Positions 1 through 5,705 of a stretch of 12,241 nucleotides of DNA are shown piece by piece. Where the stretch lies: positions 1 through 12,241 of the forward strand of contig DATEAK010000023.1 in NCBI GenBank assembly GCA_035288405.1, written 5' to 3'. The notes under the pieces were generated by a model. That model was not told the origin of the DNA. It was given only the letters and a program-made list of their open reading frames with translations, and ran no database searches. The position numbers and the translations under genes were made by a program. The DNA comes from JACPSX01 sp035288405 [NCBI: bacterium]. Its GTDB lineage: Bacteria > JACPSX01. Each line of letters begins with the position of its first letter. Position 1 is the first letter of the stretch.

Positions 1-58
1 TTGAGGTAGCACGAGAATAAGCCCGGCCTGCGACGGGAGTCAAGGAAAAAGAGGTATA

Positions 59-78
59 GGGGAGAGGGGATTTTTGAG
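59..78. repeat. Solo copy of the repeat tail motif near the window start
   Basis: GGGGAGAGGGGATTTTTGAG matches the tail motif found at 1194, 1867 and 2107, apart from two extra T bases. It lies in the gene-free first 143 bases of the window, where I see nothing else. The rest of the element may lie outside the window, to the left. Confidence 0.5.
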
Positions 79-143
79 GGTGCTTTGGAGAAACGGAATA
101 CCGTAGAAAAGGAAACTGATTAGTCCCAGCTCGGACCTACCGG

Positions 144-530
144 TCAACCTTCACTTCCTTCACCCCCAATGGGCAATGGACGAATCCGAATACGGGTTTG
201 TTCAAAGACGACAACACTTCCCTGCTCTAGGACTTCTTCGATCGCCGCCAGATTGGCCAGCAAGAGTGCTAACTGCTTCTCGGGTCGCCGCTCTGAACCA
301 CGCCGAAATAAAAGTATCGATGGCTTGCTTTCTTTACGTAGCGCCAGCAGCGTCCCAAAATCGGTGTCGGCAGAGACGAGAACCCGATTTTCCTCGACGG
401 CTTTCTCAAAAATCTCCTCGTCCTCAGCCTCCTGCAAGCCATAGTCTCGCACATGTACCGCATCATGTCCGGCTAGACGCAAGCCCTCCGCCACATTCCG
501 TGATAGCGCGTTGTCTACCAGGAATTTCAT
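144..530 (-). CDS. DUF5615 PIN-like protein, probable toxin of a TA pair
   Basis: This 128-residue protein looks like the DUF5615 (Mut7-C/PIN-like) family, small putative ribonucleases usually paired with DUF433 proteins. The N-terminus [10 protein letters not shown] places the first acidic residue at D6. An acidic cluster follows at E34-E39, and the motif [10 protein letters not shown] gives D55 and D57. This spacing fits a PIN-like metal-binding centre. The order [16 protein letters not shown] then SADTDFG is typical of the family. The start ATG overlaps the stop of the upstream DUF433 gene by ATGA, so translation is probably coupled. The last residues (PIGGEGSEG) are low-complexity and may be dispensable. 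RNase activity and a toxin role are inferred from the family and the pairing, and nothing in the sequence tests them. The family call is confident. Confidence 0.87.
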   Translation of the reverse strand: MKFLVDNALSRNVAEGLRLAGHDAVHVRDYGLQEAEDEEIFEKAVEENRVLVSADTDFGTLLALRKESKPSILLFRRGSERRPEKQLALLLANLAAIEEVLEQGSVVVFEQTRIRIRPLPIGGEGSEG

Positions 531-757
531 GGTGCCGCGACGAGCGGAATTTCTCGCTCACGCACTGCTTCGGCGGCATACCGCAGGGCCTCTTGGATGT
601 CTTCATGTTCAAGGTCAGGCAACGCCTGAAGAATCTCCTCTTCGGTCATCCCGTCAGCAACCATGCTGACAACCGTCGCAACTGGAATCCGCAGCCCGCG
701 CAGGCAGGGGACCCCACCCATTTGCTGAGGATTTACCGTGATCCGGGTAAAAGTCAT
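527..757 (-). CDS. DUF433 domain protein, probable antitoxin
   Basis: This 76-residue protein belongs to the DUF433 family, a small winged-helix-like domain found as the partner of DUF5615 proteins. Visible hallmarks are [21 protein letters not shown], the conserved G-x-P-x-x-x-G-x-R-I-x-V segment, and a C-terminal helix with [19 protein letters not shown] start it at the ATG at 757. A strong GGAGG lies 8 bases upstream of this ATG. The in-frame GTG at 766, which would add three residues (MRK), overlaps that Shine-Dalgarno and is unlikely to be used. It is the first gene of a two-gene operon and overlaps the toxin-like gene by ATGA. It probably neutralises the DUF5615 protein and may repress the operon, as inferred from family behaviour. 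I found no clear promoter upstream. Confidence 0.87.
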   Translation of the reverse strand: MTFTRITVNPQQMGGVPCLRGLRIPVATVVSMVADGMTEEEILQALPDLEHEDIQEALRYAAEAVREREIPLVAAP

Positions 758-763
758 CTTTCT

Positions 764-770
764 CACCTCC
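764..770 (-). promoter_or_regulatory. Shine-Dalgarno deciding the DUF433 start
   Basis: Read on the minus strand this is GGAGGTG, with GGAGG 8 bases before the ATG at 757. It covers the alternative GTG at 766 and therefore argues for the shorter protein. Confidence 0.7.
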
Positions 771-1037
771 TGTATGCGTCGCGAGCGATTGTGAGATAAA
801 CCTTACCACCTCATCCCCCTGAAAATCAATGACCTTCCTGGCCGTCCTCTTGTGGACGCCAAGCTGCAAGAATTGGAAGACGGTCTCATTTCCCGACTGC
901 AGCTTAGCCAACACAAGGGGCTCTTTTGCCCTCCGAAAGGCTGCCAATCCCTCGGGTGGGGTGGTGACAAGCCTTCCGTTCATCCTTCGACCGGGTACCC
1001 TGCTTCCGGGTGAGGACGAACGGAGGAAGCCTTGGGG
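771..1037. other. Intergenic stretch without a recognisable gene
   Basis: This is the gene-free stretch between the DUF433 gene and the first repeat element. A minus-strand open frame beginning at 983 (MNGRLVTTPPEGLAAFRRAK...) runs through it and into the DUF433 gene out of frame. It has no properly spaced Shine-Dalgarno: GAAGG directly abuts the ATG. It matches no family I know. It could be a decayed gene fragment, because its first 60 residues have a plausible protein-like composition, but I cannot support it as a gene. I see no promoter, terminator or RNA here. Confidence 0.4.
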
Positions 1038-1208
1038 CTCACCCTAACCCTCTCCCCAGTGGGGGAGAGGGAACTTTAGAGGGCGAGGGCGCTTCCCTTT
1101 CACCCCCACCTGTATCCTTGCTCCCCCGTCGAGGGGGAGGAAATGTGTTGGGTCGATCCTCCCCTAGAAAAGGGGAGGAGGTGATAGATAAAAGGGAGAG
1201 GGGAATTG
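1038..1208. repeat. Composite hairpin-rich dispersed repeat, copy 1
   Basis: This is a non-coding array of GC-rich stem-loops. Stem one pairs 1048-1057 with 1062-1071 (10 bp, 4-base loop). Stem two pairs 1121-1127 with 1133-1139 (7 bp, 5-base loop). Stem three pairs 1157-1164 with 1172-1179 (8 bp, 7-base loop). The copy at 1897-2123 shares the 16-mer CCTTTCACCCCCACCT (here at 1096-1111), the 12-mer GATCCTCCCCTA (1155-1166) and the tail GGGAGAGGGGA (1194-1204). The opening CTCACCCTAACCCTCTCCCC resembles intergenic palindromic repeats that are widespread in bacterial genomes. The stems lack U-tracts, so they are not classical terminators. The element sits downstream of mazF and upstream of the DUF433 operon. 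It could form RNA structure or be a non-autonomous mobile element, but this is not shown. Confidence 0.75.
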
Positions 1209-1215
1209 TGGGGGG

Positions 1216-1560
1216 TTAAGGAGCAAACATTTCCTGCAGAACCGCCAGTACGGAAGCCACCGCGCTGGGAGCCAAGCGTCCCAGTGGCCTCACCAGTCGC
1301 TCGGTATCAACCGTGCGCAACTGGTCGACGGCGACGAATCCCGCTCTCCCCTGAAAGCGGCATCGAACGCGCCATGGATAGGCACGCCCTCCCGTCGTCA
1401 TAGGGGCGACGATCACAATATGCAGATGCTGATTCAATTCGTCAGGAGAGACCACAAGGCAGGGACGCGTCTTGCGAATTTCGCTGCCGCGTGTGGGATC
1501 GAGCTGGACCAAGTACACCTCGCCACGCAACGTGGTGACCCGCTCTATCGCCACTCCCAT
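1216..1560 (-). CDS. mazF: MazF/PemK-type endoribonuclease toxin
   Basis: This 114-residue protein is a MazF/PemK-family toxin, a sequence-specific mRNA interferase. The order of motifs is clear: LRGEVYLVQLDPTRGSEIRKTRPCLVVS in the first 40 residues, HIVIVAPMTT around 47-56 and GFVAVDQLRTVD around 74-85. By spacing, R32 (in KTRP) and T55 (in APMT) correspond to the catalytic Arg25 and Thr48 of Bacillus subtilis MazF, so the active site looks intact. Length is normal for the family. The start ATG at 1560 lies inside the 3' end of the antitoxin gene with a 16-base overlap. GAGG sits only 1 base before this ATG, so the GTG six bases downstream (at 1554) is an alternative start. Translation is probably coupled to the antitoxin. 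The family call is firm and the target sequence is unknown. Confidence 0.92.
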   Translation of the reverse strand: MGVAIERVTTLRGEVYLVQLDPTRGSEIRKTRPCLVVSPDELNQHLHIVIVAPMTTGGRAYPWRVRCRFQGRAGFVAVDQLRTVDTERLVRPLGRLAPSAVASVLAVLQEMFAP

Positions 1561-1796
1561 TCCTCTTCGTCAAACCGCGTCGTTGTCGGCGGGTCAAGAA
1601 GCCGGTCGTCGCCCTGCTTCCGCATCCGCCGGGCGGCAGCCGCCCAGCCTGCCCGAGGTCGGGCCGCTCTGCGTATCACAATGCGCCCGGGCTCGGCTTG
1701 CAGTTCGACTTCATCCGGGAGCTGAGCCTCCTCCAGCAGTACCTTGGGGAGGCGTATACCGCGTGAATTACCGATCCGCACAATGCGAGTCTTCAT
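1545..1796 (-). CDS. mazE: MazE/AbrB-type antitoxin
   Basis: This 83-residue protein has an N-terminal swapped-hairpin AbrB/MazE DNA-binding domain (about residues 1-45: MKTRIVRIGNSRGIRLPKVL, then a second strand pair ending GRIVIRR). A basic linker follows. The C-terminal tail is acidic and Trp-rich (RFDEEEWEWR), of the kind that wraps around a MazF dimer. I choose the ATG at 1796 because GAGGG lies 5 bases upstream. An in-frame TTG at 1808 would add four residues but overlaps the ribosome-binding site. It is the first gene of the pair, directly followed by mazF with a 16-base overlap. Antitoxins of this type usually repress their own promoter, and a candidate promoter lies just upstream. 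The identity is well supported by domain pattern and context. Confidence 0.88.
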   Translation of the reverse strand: MKTRIVRIGNSRGIRLPKVLLEEAQLPDEVELQAEPGRIVIRRAARPRAGWAAAARRMRKQGDDRLLDPPTTTRFDEEEWEWR

Positions 1797-1821
1797 CAGA
1801 GCCCTCAATCAATGTGCTTAT

Positions 1822-1851
1822 ATTGTAATCACGCAGTAAAGCGCTTGGCAA
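1822..1851 (-). promoter_or_regulatory. Candidate sigma70-type promoter of mazEF
   Basis: On the minus strand, TTGCCA (1851-1846) and TACAAT (1827-1822) are separated by 18 bases. The -10 matches TATAAT at five of six positions, and the -35 TTGCCA matches TTGACA at five of six. Transcription would begin near 1815, about 18 bases before the antitoxin ATG. Position, spacing and AT content all agree. It has not been tested, and no operator repeat is obvious. Confidence 0.6.
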
Positions 1852-1866
1852 GAGCATTTATTCAGC

Positions 1867-1884
1867 GGGAGAAGGGGATTTGAG
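1867..1884. repeat. Solo copy of the repeat tail motif
   Basis: GGGAGAAGGGGATTTGAG is nearly identical to the terminal motif of repeat copy 2 (GGGAGAGGGGATTTGAG at 2107-2123). A related copy, GGGGAGAGGGGATTTTTGAG, lies at 59-78. All are on the same strand and in non-coding DNA. Confidence 0.6.
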
Positions 1885-1896
1885 CATAGTAAGCTT

Positions 1897-2123
1897 CAGA
1901 TGGCGCCCTCACCCTGGGCCTTTCACCCCCACCTTCATCCTCCCCCAGGGGAGGAGATATGTTGGGGTGATCCTCCCCTACCAACGGGGAGGAGAAAGGT
2001 TGGGTTGATCCTTCCCCAGAAAGGAAGAGGAGGTAAGCTGATTCTCTCCCAGAAAAGGAAAGGGAGAGAGGATTTGAGGCAGATCCTTACGACGAGAAGT
2101 GTGGAAGGGAGAGGGGATTTGAG
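1897..2123. repeat. Composite hairpin-rich dispersed repeat, copy 2
   Basis: This is a longer copy of the element at 1038-1208. It shares CCTTTCACCCCCACCT (1919-1934) and GATCCTCCCCTA (1969-1980). Stems are visible at 1939-1945 with 1948-1954 (the inner bases must form the loop), 1971-1978 with 1986-1993 (8 bp, 7-base loop), an imperfect one at 2010-2027, and 2044-2050 with 2062-2068. Units of about 40 bases, each a stem followed by a G/T-rich spacer ending in GAT, recur, so the element looks internally amplified. It ends with GGGAGAGGGGATTTGAG, immediately before the -35 box of the UbiD gene. It is non-coding and its function is unknown. Confidence 0.75.
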
Positions 2124-2125
2124 TA

Positions 2126-2154
2126 TTGACCGGCAAGCCGGGACGGTTTAAGAT
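2126..2154 (+). promoter_or_regulatory. Candidate promoter of the UbiD gene with a palindrome in its spacer
   Basis: TTGACC (2126-2131), a 17-base spacer and TAAGAT (2149-2154) form a good sigma70-like promoter. Initiation near 2161 would leave a leader of about 94 bases. The spacer contains CCGGCAAGCCGG (2130-2141), with 5-base arms around AA, placed where a repressor or MerR-like activator could act. It begins right where the repeat element ends. The promoter is plausible by spacing and match. The operator role is speculative. Confidence 0.5.
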
Positions 2155-2244
2155 CAGCGCCCAAACTCATCGCCAGGATGGAACGCACGATCTCCTCACG
2201 GCGCGCAGCGGGTTTTTTATCGTCTATCCGAATCAAGTCGGAAC

Positions 2245-2250
2245 GGGAGG
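2245..2250 (+). promoter_or_regulatory. Shine-Dalgarno deciding the UbiD start
   Basis: GGGAGG lies 4 bases before the ATG at 2255 and supports the shorter reading frame over the upstream ATG at 2126. Conserved UbiD sequence begins right after this ATG (MKDRDLRDFI). Confidence 0.65.
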
Positions 2251-2254
2251 CGGC

Positions 2255-3703
2255 ATGAAAGATCGAGACCTCAGAGATTTTATAAAGATGGCCCAGGAAG
2301 CGGGAGATCTGCGGCGCATATCTCCGGAAGTGGACTGGGACCTGGAGCTTTCCCACATCGCCAAGATCAACGAAGAGAGAAGGGGTCCCGCTCTCCTCTT
2401 TGAGAACGTGAAGGGATACGACATCCCTGTCTTCAGCAGCATCTTGAGCACTCCGAAGCGTCTGGCCATGGCCCTGATGATGCCCACCGACTGGTCTATC
2501 TGCCAGATGGCCAAAGAGTGGGTGCAACGCTGCCAGAATCAAAGGATCGCCCCGGTGGAGGTCCAGGAAGCCCCCTTCAAGGAAAATATCCTGAAGGGAG
2601 AAGCCGTGAACTTGTATCGGCTCCCGGCTCCCCGATTTTACGAGCACGACGGCGGCCGCTATGTGGGGACCTTTTGCACCTGGGTCACCCGAGACCCCGA
2701 GACCGGATGCGTGAATCTGGGAACCTACCGCCTCCAGATTCTCGACCCGCGCTCCGCCGGATCCTGGGTGGTCCGCGGCAAGCATGCGGAGCTTCACCTG
2801 CGCAAATACGCCGCTCGGAACGAGCCTATGCCGGTCGCCGTCATCTTGGGCTACGACCCTCTCATGATCCTCTGTTCCGGGGCTCCTCTCGCGTTCGGCG
2901 AGTCCGAATACGATCTCATGGGGGCGTTGCGCGGCTTCCCGGTTCCGGTAACACGAGGAGAGGTCGTGGATCTTCCCGTCCCGGCCAATGCGGAAATCGT
3001 GCTCGAAGGCTATGTGTGGCCGGGCCGGCTCAAACCGGAGGGCCCTTTCGGAGAGTTCACCGGCTATTACAGCGGGGGGGAGCGCGAGGGCATCGGTCCC
3101 TCGCCGAAAGAATATATCGACGTGCAGTGCATTTCGCATCGGAACCACCCGATCTACCCCATCTGCTCGGTGGGAAGACCGGTCACGGACGACCACATGA
3201 TCGTCAGCCTCTTCCGCACCTCAAGTCTCTGGCTGGACTTGGACGCCATGAAGATTCCGGGAATTCAGTCCGTGTATATCCCTCCCGAATCGTGTGGAAG
3301 CTTCATTGCCATCGTCTCCGTAAAGCAAATGTATCCTGGTCATTCTCGTCAGGTCGGCAACGCCGTCCTGGCCAGCAACTGCGGGACTTACGCCGTGAAG
3401 ATGGTGATTGTGGTAGATGAAGATATTCCGGCCGACGATCTGGATAAGGTGCTCTGGGCCTTGAGCGTCCGTTATCAGCCGGACCGGAGCACAGATGTCT
3501 TGCGGGGACAGCGCTCGAACCCCCTGGACCCCTCTCTGCATGTCGATGCCCGGGATGTCACCTCCAAGATCATACTGGATGCCACCATACCTTTTGATTG
3601 GAAGGAAAAACCCCGGGTCGCGTCTCTTTCCCCCCAGGTGGTGGAGAGAGTGCTCGGTCGATGGAAGGAGTACGGTCTGGAGGATATCTCTCCAAAACGC
3701 TAG
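2255..3703 (+). CDS. UbiD-family prFMN-dependent decarboxylase
   Basis: This 482-residue protein is a UbiD-family (de)carboxylase, which uses prenylated FMN to remove or add CO2 on aromatic or alpha,beta-unsaturated acids. The key residues align by spacing with Aspergillus niger Fdc1. N154 and R159 (NLGTYR) match N168/R173, H177 matches H191, and E218 (GESEYD) matches the metal ligand E233. E262 and E267 (EGPFGE) match the catalytic E277/E282. Cofactor-binding and acid/base sites therefore look complete. Length is normal. I choose the ATG at 2255 because GGGAGG lies 4 bases upstream. The open frame extends back to 2126, but that part overlaps the promoter and has no homology I recognise. No UbiX flavin prenyltransferase is present in the window, so the cofactor must come from elsewhere. 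The gene precedes an ABC importer, amidase and dehydrogenase, which suggests a catabolic rather than a ubiquinone role. The substrate is unknown. Confidence 0.93.
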   Translation: MKDRDLRDFIKMAQEAGDLRRISPEVDWDLELSHIAKINEERRGPALLFENVKGYDIPVFSSILSTPKRLAMALMMPTDWSICQMAKEWVQRCQNQRIAPVEVQEAPFKENILKGEAVNLYRLPAPRFYEHDGGRYVGTFCTWVTRDPETGCVNLGTYRLQILDPRSAGSWVVRGKHAELHLRKYAARNEPMPVAVILGYDPLMILCSGAPLAFGESEYDLMGALRGFPVPVTRGEVVDLPVPANAEIVLEGYVWPGRLKPEGPFGEFTGYYSGGEREGIGPSPKEYIDVQCISHRNHPIYPICSVGRPVTDDHMIVSLFRTSSLWLDLDAMKIPGIQSVYIPPESCGSFIAIVSVKQMYPGHSRQVGNAVLASNCGTYAVKMVIVVDEDIPADDLDKVLWALSVRYQPDRSTDVLRGQRSNPLDPSLHVDARDVTSKIILDATIPFDWKEKPRVASLSPQVVERVLGRWKEYGLEDISPKR

Positions 3704-3755
3704 GATCCGGGCTCTCGTGCCGGACAAAGTCTCCGAGTGCCTTGCGAGTGTATGA

Positions 3756-3784
3756 TTGACATCAACAGGCGGGTAACTTACCAT
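3756..3784 (+). promoter_or_regulatory. Candidate promoter of the ABC-transporter/amidase operon
   Basis: A consensus TTGACA (3756-3761) is followed after 17 bases by TACCAT (3779-3784). It lies in the gap between the UbiD and ATPase genes. Initiation near 3791 would give a leader of about 60 or 125 bases, depending on the ATPase start. The -35 overlaps a small palindrome, TTGACATCAA, and TTCAAC...GTTTGA half-sites lie just downstream (about 3809-3823). These are possible operator sequences, but no regulator gene is in the window. Confidence 0.5.
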
Positions 3785-3903
3785 GTTCTCAAATATTACA
3801 GATCCTCAAATTCAACAAGTTTGACCGATCTTGATCGAGTCCGGCGGGGATGTCCTTGGATATCCCCCGGGTCTGTGGGGTACAGAGAGAAAATAACATA
3901 CCA

Positions 3904-3909
3904 GAGGGG
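3904..3909 (+). promoter_or_regulatory. Shine-Dalgarno favouring the GTG start of the ATPase
   Basis: GAGGGG lies 6 bases before the in-frame GTG at 3916. The competing ATG at 3850 has only a GGGG that abuts the start codon, which is too close for normal initiation. Confidence 0.45.
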
Positions 3910-3915
3910 GTACTG

Positions 3916-4758
3916 GTGCCTGGCTCTCAACCATATCAGGTAACTTCCTGTTTCGACGAATCCACACAAAACAGCCTCAAATCCACTCTGATCGAGGTTC
4001 GTGGAGTCAGCAAGTCCTTTCGGATTCAACAGGCGTCTTTTTGCGTATTCGAGGGGCTCAATCTAGCGATCGAGGAGGGCAGTTTTGTTTCCATCGTTGG
4101 TCCGTCGGGCTGTGGCAAGTCCACCCTGCTTAAGGTGATCGCCGGTTTGCAACGTCCCACCTCAGGTTCGGTATTCTTCAAGGGAGAGCCTGTTACAAAG
4201 CCCCCCGCTAACATGATCTATCTCTTTCAGCAGTACCCGAAATCGGTCTTTCCTTGGCGGACCGTCTGGCAAAACGTCCTCTTCGGCATAGAGGACAAGA
4301 AAGATCTGGACCGCGGGGAAATCCAGGAAAGGGGTCGCAAGTACCTGGCGCTGGTGGGACTGCAAGGAAACGAGACCCTTTACCCTTCTCAGCTCTCCGG
4401 AGGCATGCAGCAACGCCTGGCCATTGCCCGGGCCCTCGCCTGTGAACCGGAAGTGGTACTGATGGATGAACCCTTCAGCGCCGTGGATGCGCTGACCCGG
4501 ATGAAACTCCAGCAGCTTCTGTTGGAGATCTGGGACCGGGTGAACATCACCGTTATCTTTGTCACCCACGATGTAGAGGAGGCTGCCTTACTTTCCCGCA
4601 GGGTAATCGCCTTGACCCGGACCCCCGCCATCATTGATAAAGACTTGCGGATCGACCTTCCCTACCCACGCAATCACTTGACCACGCGGGAAGATCCCAG
4701 ATTTGGAAGTTATCGGCGCGAGCTTCTGCAAAGCATTTTTCAGGCGGAAAGCATGTGA
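3916..4758 (+). CDS. NitT/TauT-type ABC transporter ATP-binding protein
   Basis: This is the cytoplasmic ATPase of an importer of the nitrate/sulfonate/taurine (NitT/TauT, SsuB/TauB) family. All nucleotide-binding motifs are present in order: Walker [11 protein letters not shown]-loop [13 protein letters not shown], signature LSGGMQQR, Walker [13 protein letters not shown] and the H-loop THD. The short Q-loop region and the [13 protein letters not shown] segment are typical of this subfamily. The start is uncertain. The GTG at 3916 has a well-placed GAGGGG and gives 280 residues, close to family length. The ATG at 3850 gives 302 residues with a long unmatched N-terminus. The permease gene follows after 16 bases. 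The family call is firm. The substrate cannot be read from the ATPase; the surrounding enzymes suggest a nitrogen-containing organic acid. Confidence 0.93.
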   Translation: MPGSQPYQVTSCFDESTQNSLKSTLIEVRGVSKSFRIQQASFCVFEGLNLAIEEGSFVSIVGPSGCGKSTLLKVIAGLQRPTSGSVFFKGEPVTKPPANMIYLFQQYPKSVFPWRTVWQNVLFGIEDKKDLDRGEIQERGRKYLALVGLQGNETLYPSQLSGGMQQRLAIARALACEPEVVLMDEPFSAVDALTRMKLQQLLLEIWDRVNITVIFVTHDVEEAALLSRRVIALTRTPAIIDKDLRIDLPYPRNHLTTREDPRFGSYRRELLQSIFQAESM

Positions 4759-4774
4759 AGGGAGAGCCATCAAA

Positions 4775-5530
4775 ATGCGGGAAAAGTGGCCGGGAATCAC
4801 CCTGATCTCCATCCTCCTGGCAGGCTGGGAAGTCTTGGTTCGCAGCGGAATGATCGATACCCCAAGCTTGCCACCCGTCTCGCTTATCTTTATTGCGTGG
4901 TATCAAGCCGTCATCTCCGGCGAGCTGATCGGACACCTGCTGCCCAGCCTGCAGAGGATTGCCATCGGTTACTCCCTTGCGATCGCCGTCGCCGTTCCGC
5001 TCGGCTTGCTCATGGGTTCCATCAAACTCGTTTACTCTCTCTTCGAACCTCTCACCGAACTCATCCGTCCCATACCCAGCGCCGCTTATGTCCCCATGGC
5101 CATCCTCTTTTTTGGCATCGGGAATGAAATGAAGGTGTTCGTGATCTTCCTGGCCTGTATCTGGCCGATCCTCCTGAACACCTATGGCGCGGTGAGGGGC
5201 ATTGACCCCGTTCTCGTGGAAACCGGGAGAACCTTCGGCTATTCTCATGCTAAAGTGCTCCGCAAGGTCGTCTTTCCCTCTATTTTGCCGGAGATTTTTA
5301 CCGGCATGCGCGTGAGTCTAGGGATTGCCCTGATCGTCGTCGTAGTGGCCGAAATGATCGCCGGCAACAACGGCATTGGCTACTTCATCCTTGATAGACA
5401 GCGTTTCTTCAGAGTCGCAGCCATGATTGCCGGCATCTTTACCCTCGGTATAGTCGGATATGCGCTGAATTGGGTTTTCCTTCGCTTTGAGGGGTATGTT
5501 CTGCGTTGGCGCCAGACATCCGGGTCTTGA
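4775..5530 (+). CDS. NitT/TauT-type ABC transporter permease
   Basis: This 251-residue inner-membrane protein is the permease partner of the preceding ATPase. About six hydrophobic segments are visible, near residues 7-23, 62-84, 103-117, 119-137, 178-194 and 213-238. The cytoplasmic EAA loop that docks on the ATPase is clear (about 149-177: ETGRTFGYSHAKVLRKVVFP, then LPEIFTG). These are the marks of the BPD_transp_1 superfamily, SsuC/TauC type. I choose the ATG at 4775, which follows AAGGGAGA by about 9 bases. The frame is open back to 4703, but that would overlap the ATPase gene and add an unmatched hydrophilic leader. A single permease gene is normal for this family because the channel is a homodimer. 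The function class is confident and the substrate unknown. Confidence 0.93.
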   Translation: MREKWPGITLISILLAGWEVLVRSGMIDTPSLPPVSLIFIAWYQAVISGELIGHLLPSLQRIAIGYSLAIAVAVPLGLLMGSIKLVYSLFEPLTELIRPIPSAAYVPMAILFFGIGNEMKVFVIFLACIWPILLNTYGAVRGIDPVLVETGRTFGYSHAKVLRKVVFPSILPEIFTGMRVSLGIALIVVVVAEMIAGNNGIGYFILDRQRFFRVAAMIAGIFTLGIVGYALNWVFLRFEGYVLRWRQTSGS

Positions 5531-5705
5531 TCCAGGGCGGCGATGCAAAAACGTTGCGAGCTCTGGTTGGTTTTTTTTCGGGGGACTCTGCGGCTTTCCA
5601 ATGTCCGGGTCTCGCCAGAAAACGGCGAACCGGCGGAAAAGCCAGATTTCAGAGCGGAGAAAGCCCTTCCATCCCGTGCGGTCCAAACGATTGGAGGAAT
5701 AGACC

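Noticed and set aside
176-799. Plus-strand 207-codon frame across the DUF433/DUF5615 pair
   Set aside because: It lies opposite two recognised genes, lacks a Shine-Dalgarno and has no domain pattern.
654-983. Minus-strand 109-codon frame upstream of and overlapping the DUF433 gene
   Set aside because: Its second half overlaps DUF433 out of frame, the start lacks a spaced ribosome-binding site, and I recognise no family. It could be a gene remnant, but I cannot support that.
1038-1208. Rho-independent terminators formed by the hairpins
   Set aside because: The stems are strong but none is followed by a U-tract on either strand.
1038-2123. CRISPR array
   Set aside because: The repeated units are palindromic hairpins of variable sequence with short spacers of similar sequence. 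There are no uniform repeats with unique spacers and no cas genes.
2087-3196. Long minus-strand open frame (369 codons) opposite the UbiD gene
   Set aside because: It is antisense to a clearly conserved UbiD sequence, has no family resemblance and no ribosome-binding site. It is a shadow of a GC-rich gene.
2518-3420. Plus-strand 300-codon frame inside the UbiD gene
   Set aside because: It is out of frame with UbiD, Arg/Gly/Pro-rich and without conserved motifs. It is a codon-bias shadow.
3704-3725. Terminator after the UbiD gene (TCCGG/CCGGA inverted repeat)
   Set aside because: It has a 5-bp stem, a long loop and no T run.
5531-5705. Possible terminator or attenuator with an eight-T run between permease and binding protein
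   Set aside because: The T run is not preceded by a convincing GC-rich stem. Only 4-bp pairings are possible, so I do not call a terminator.
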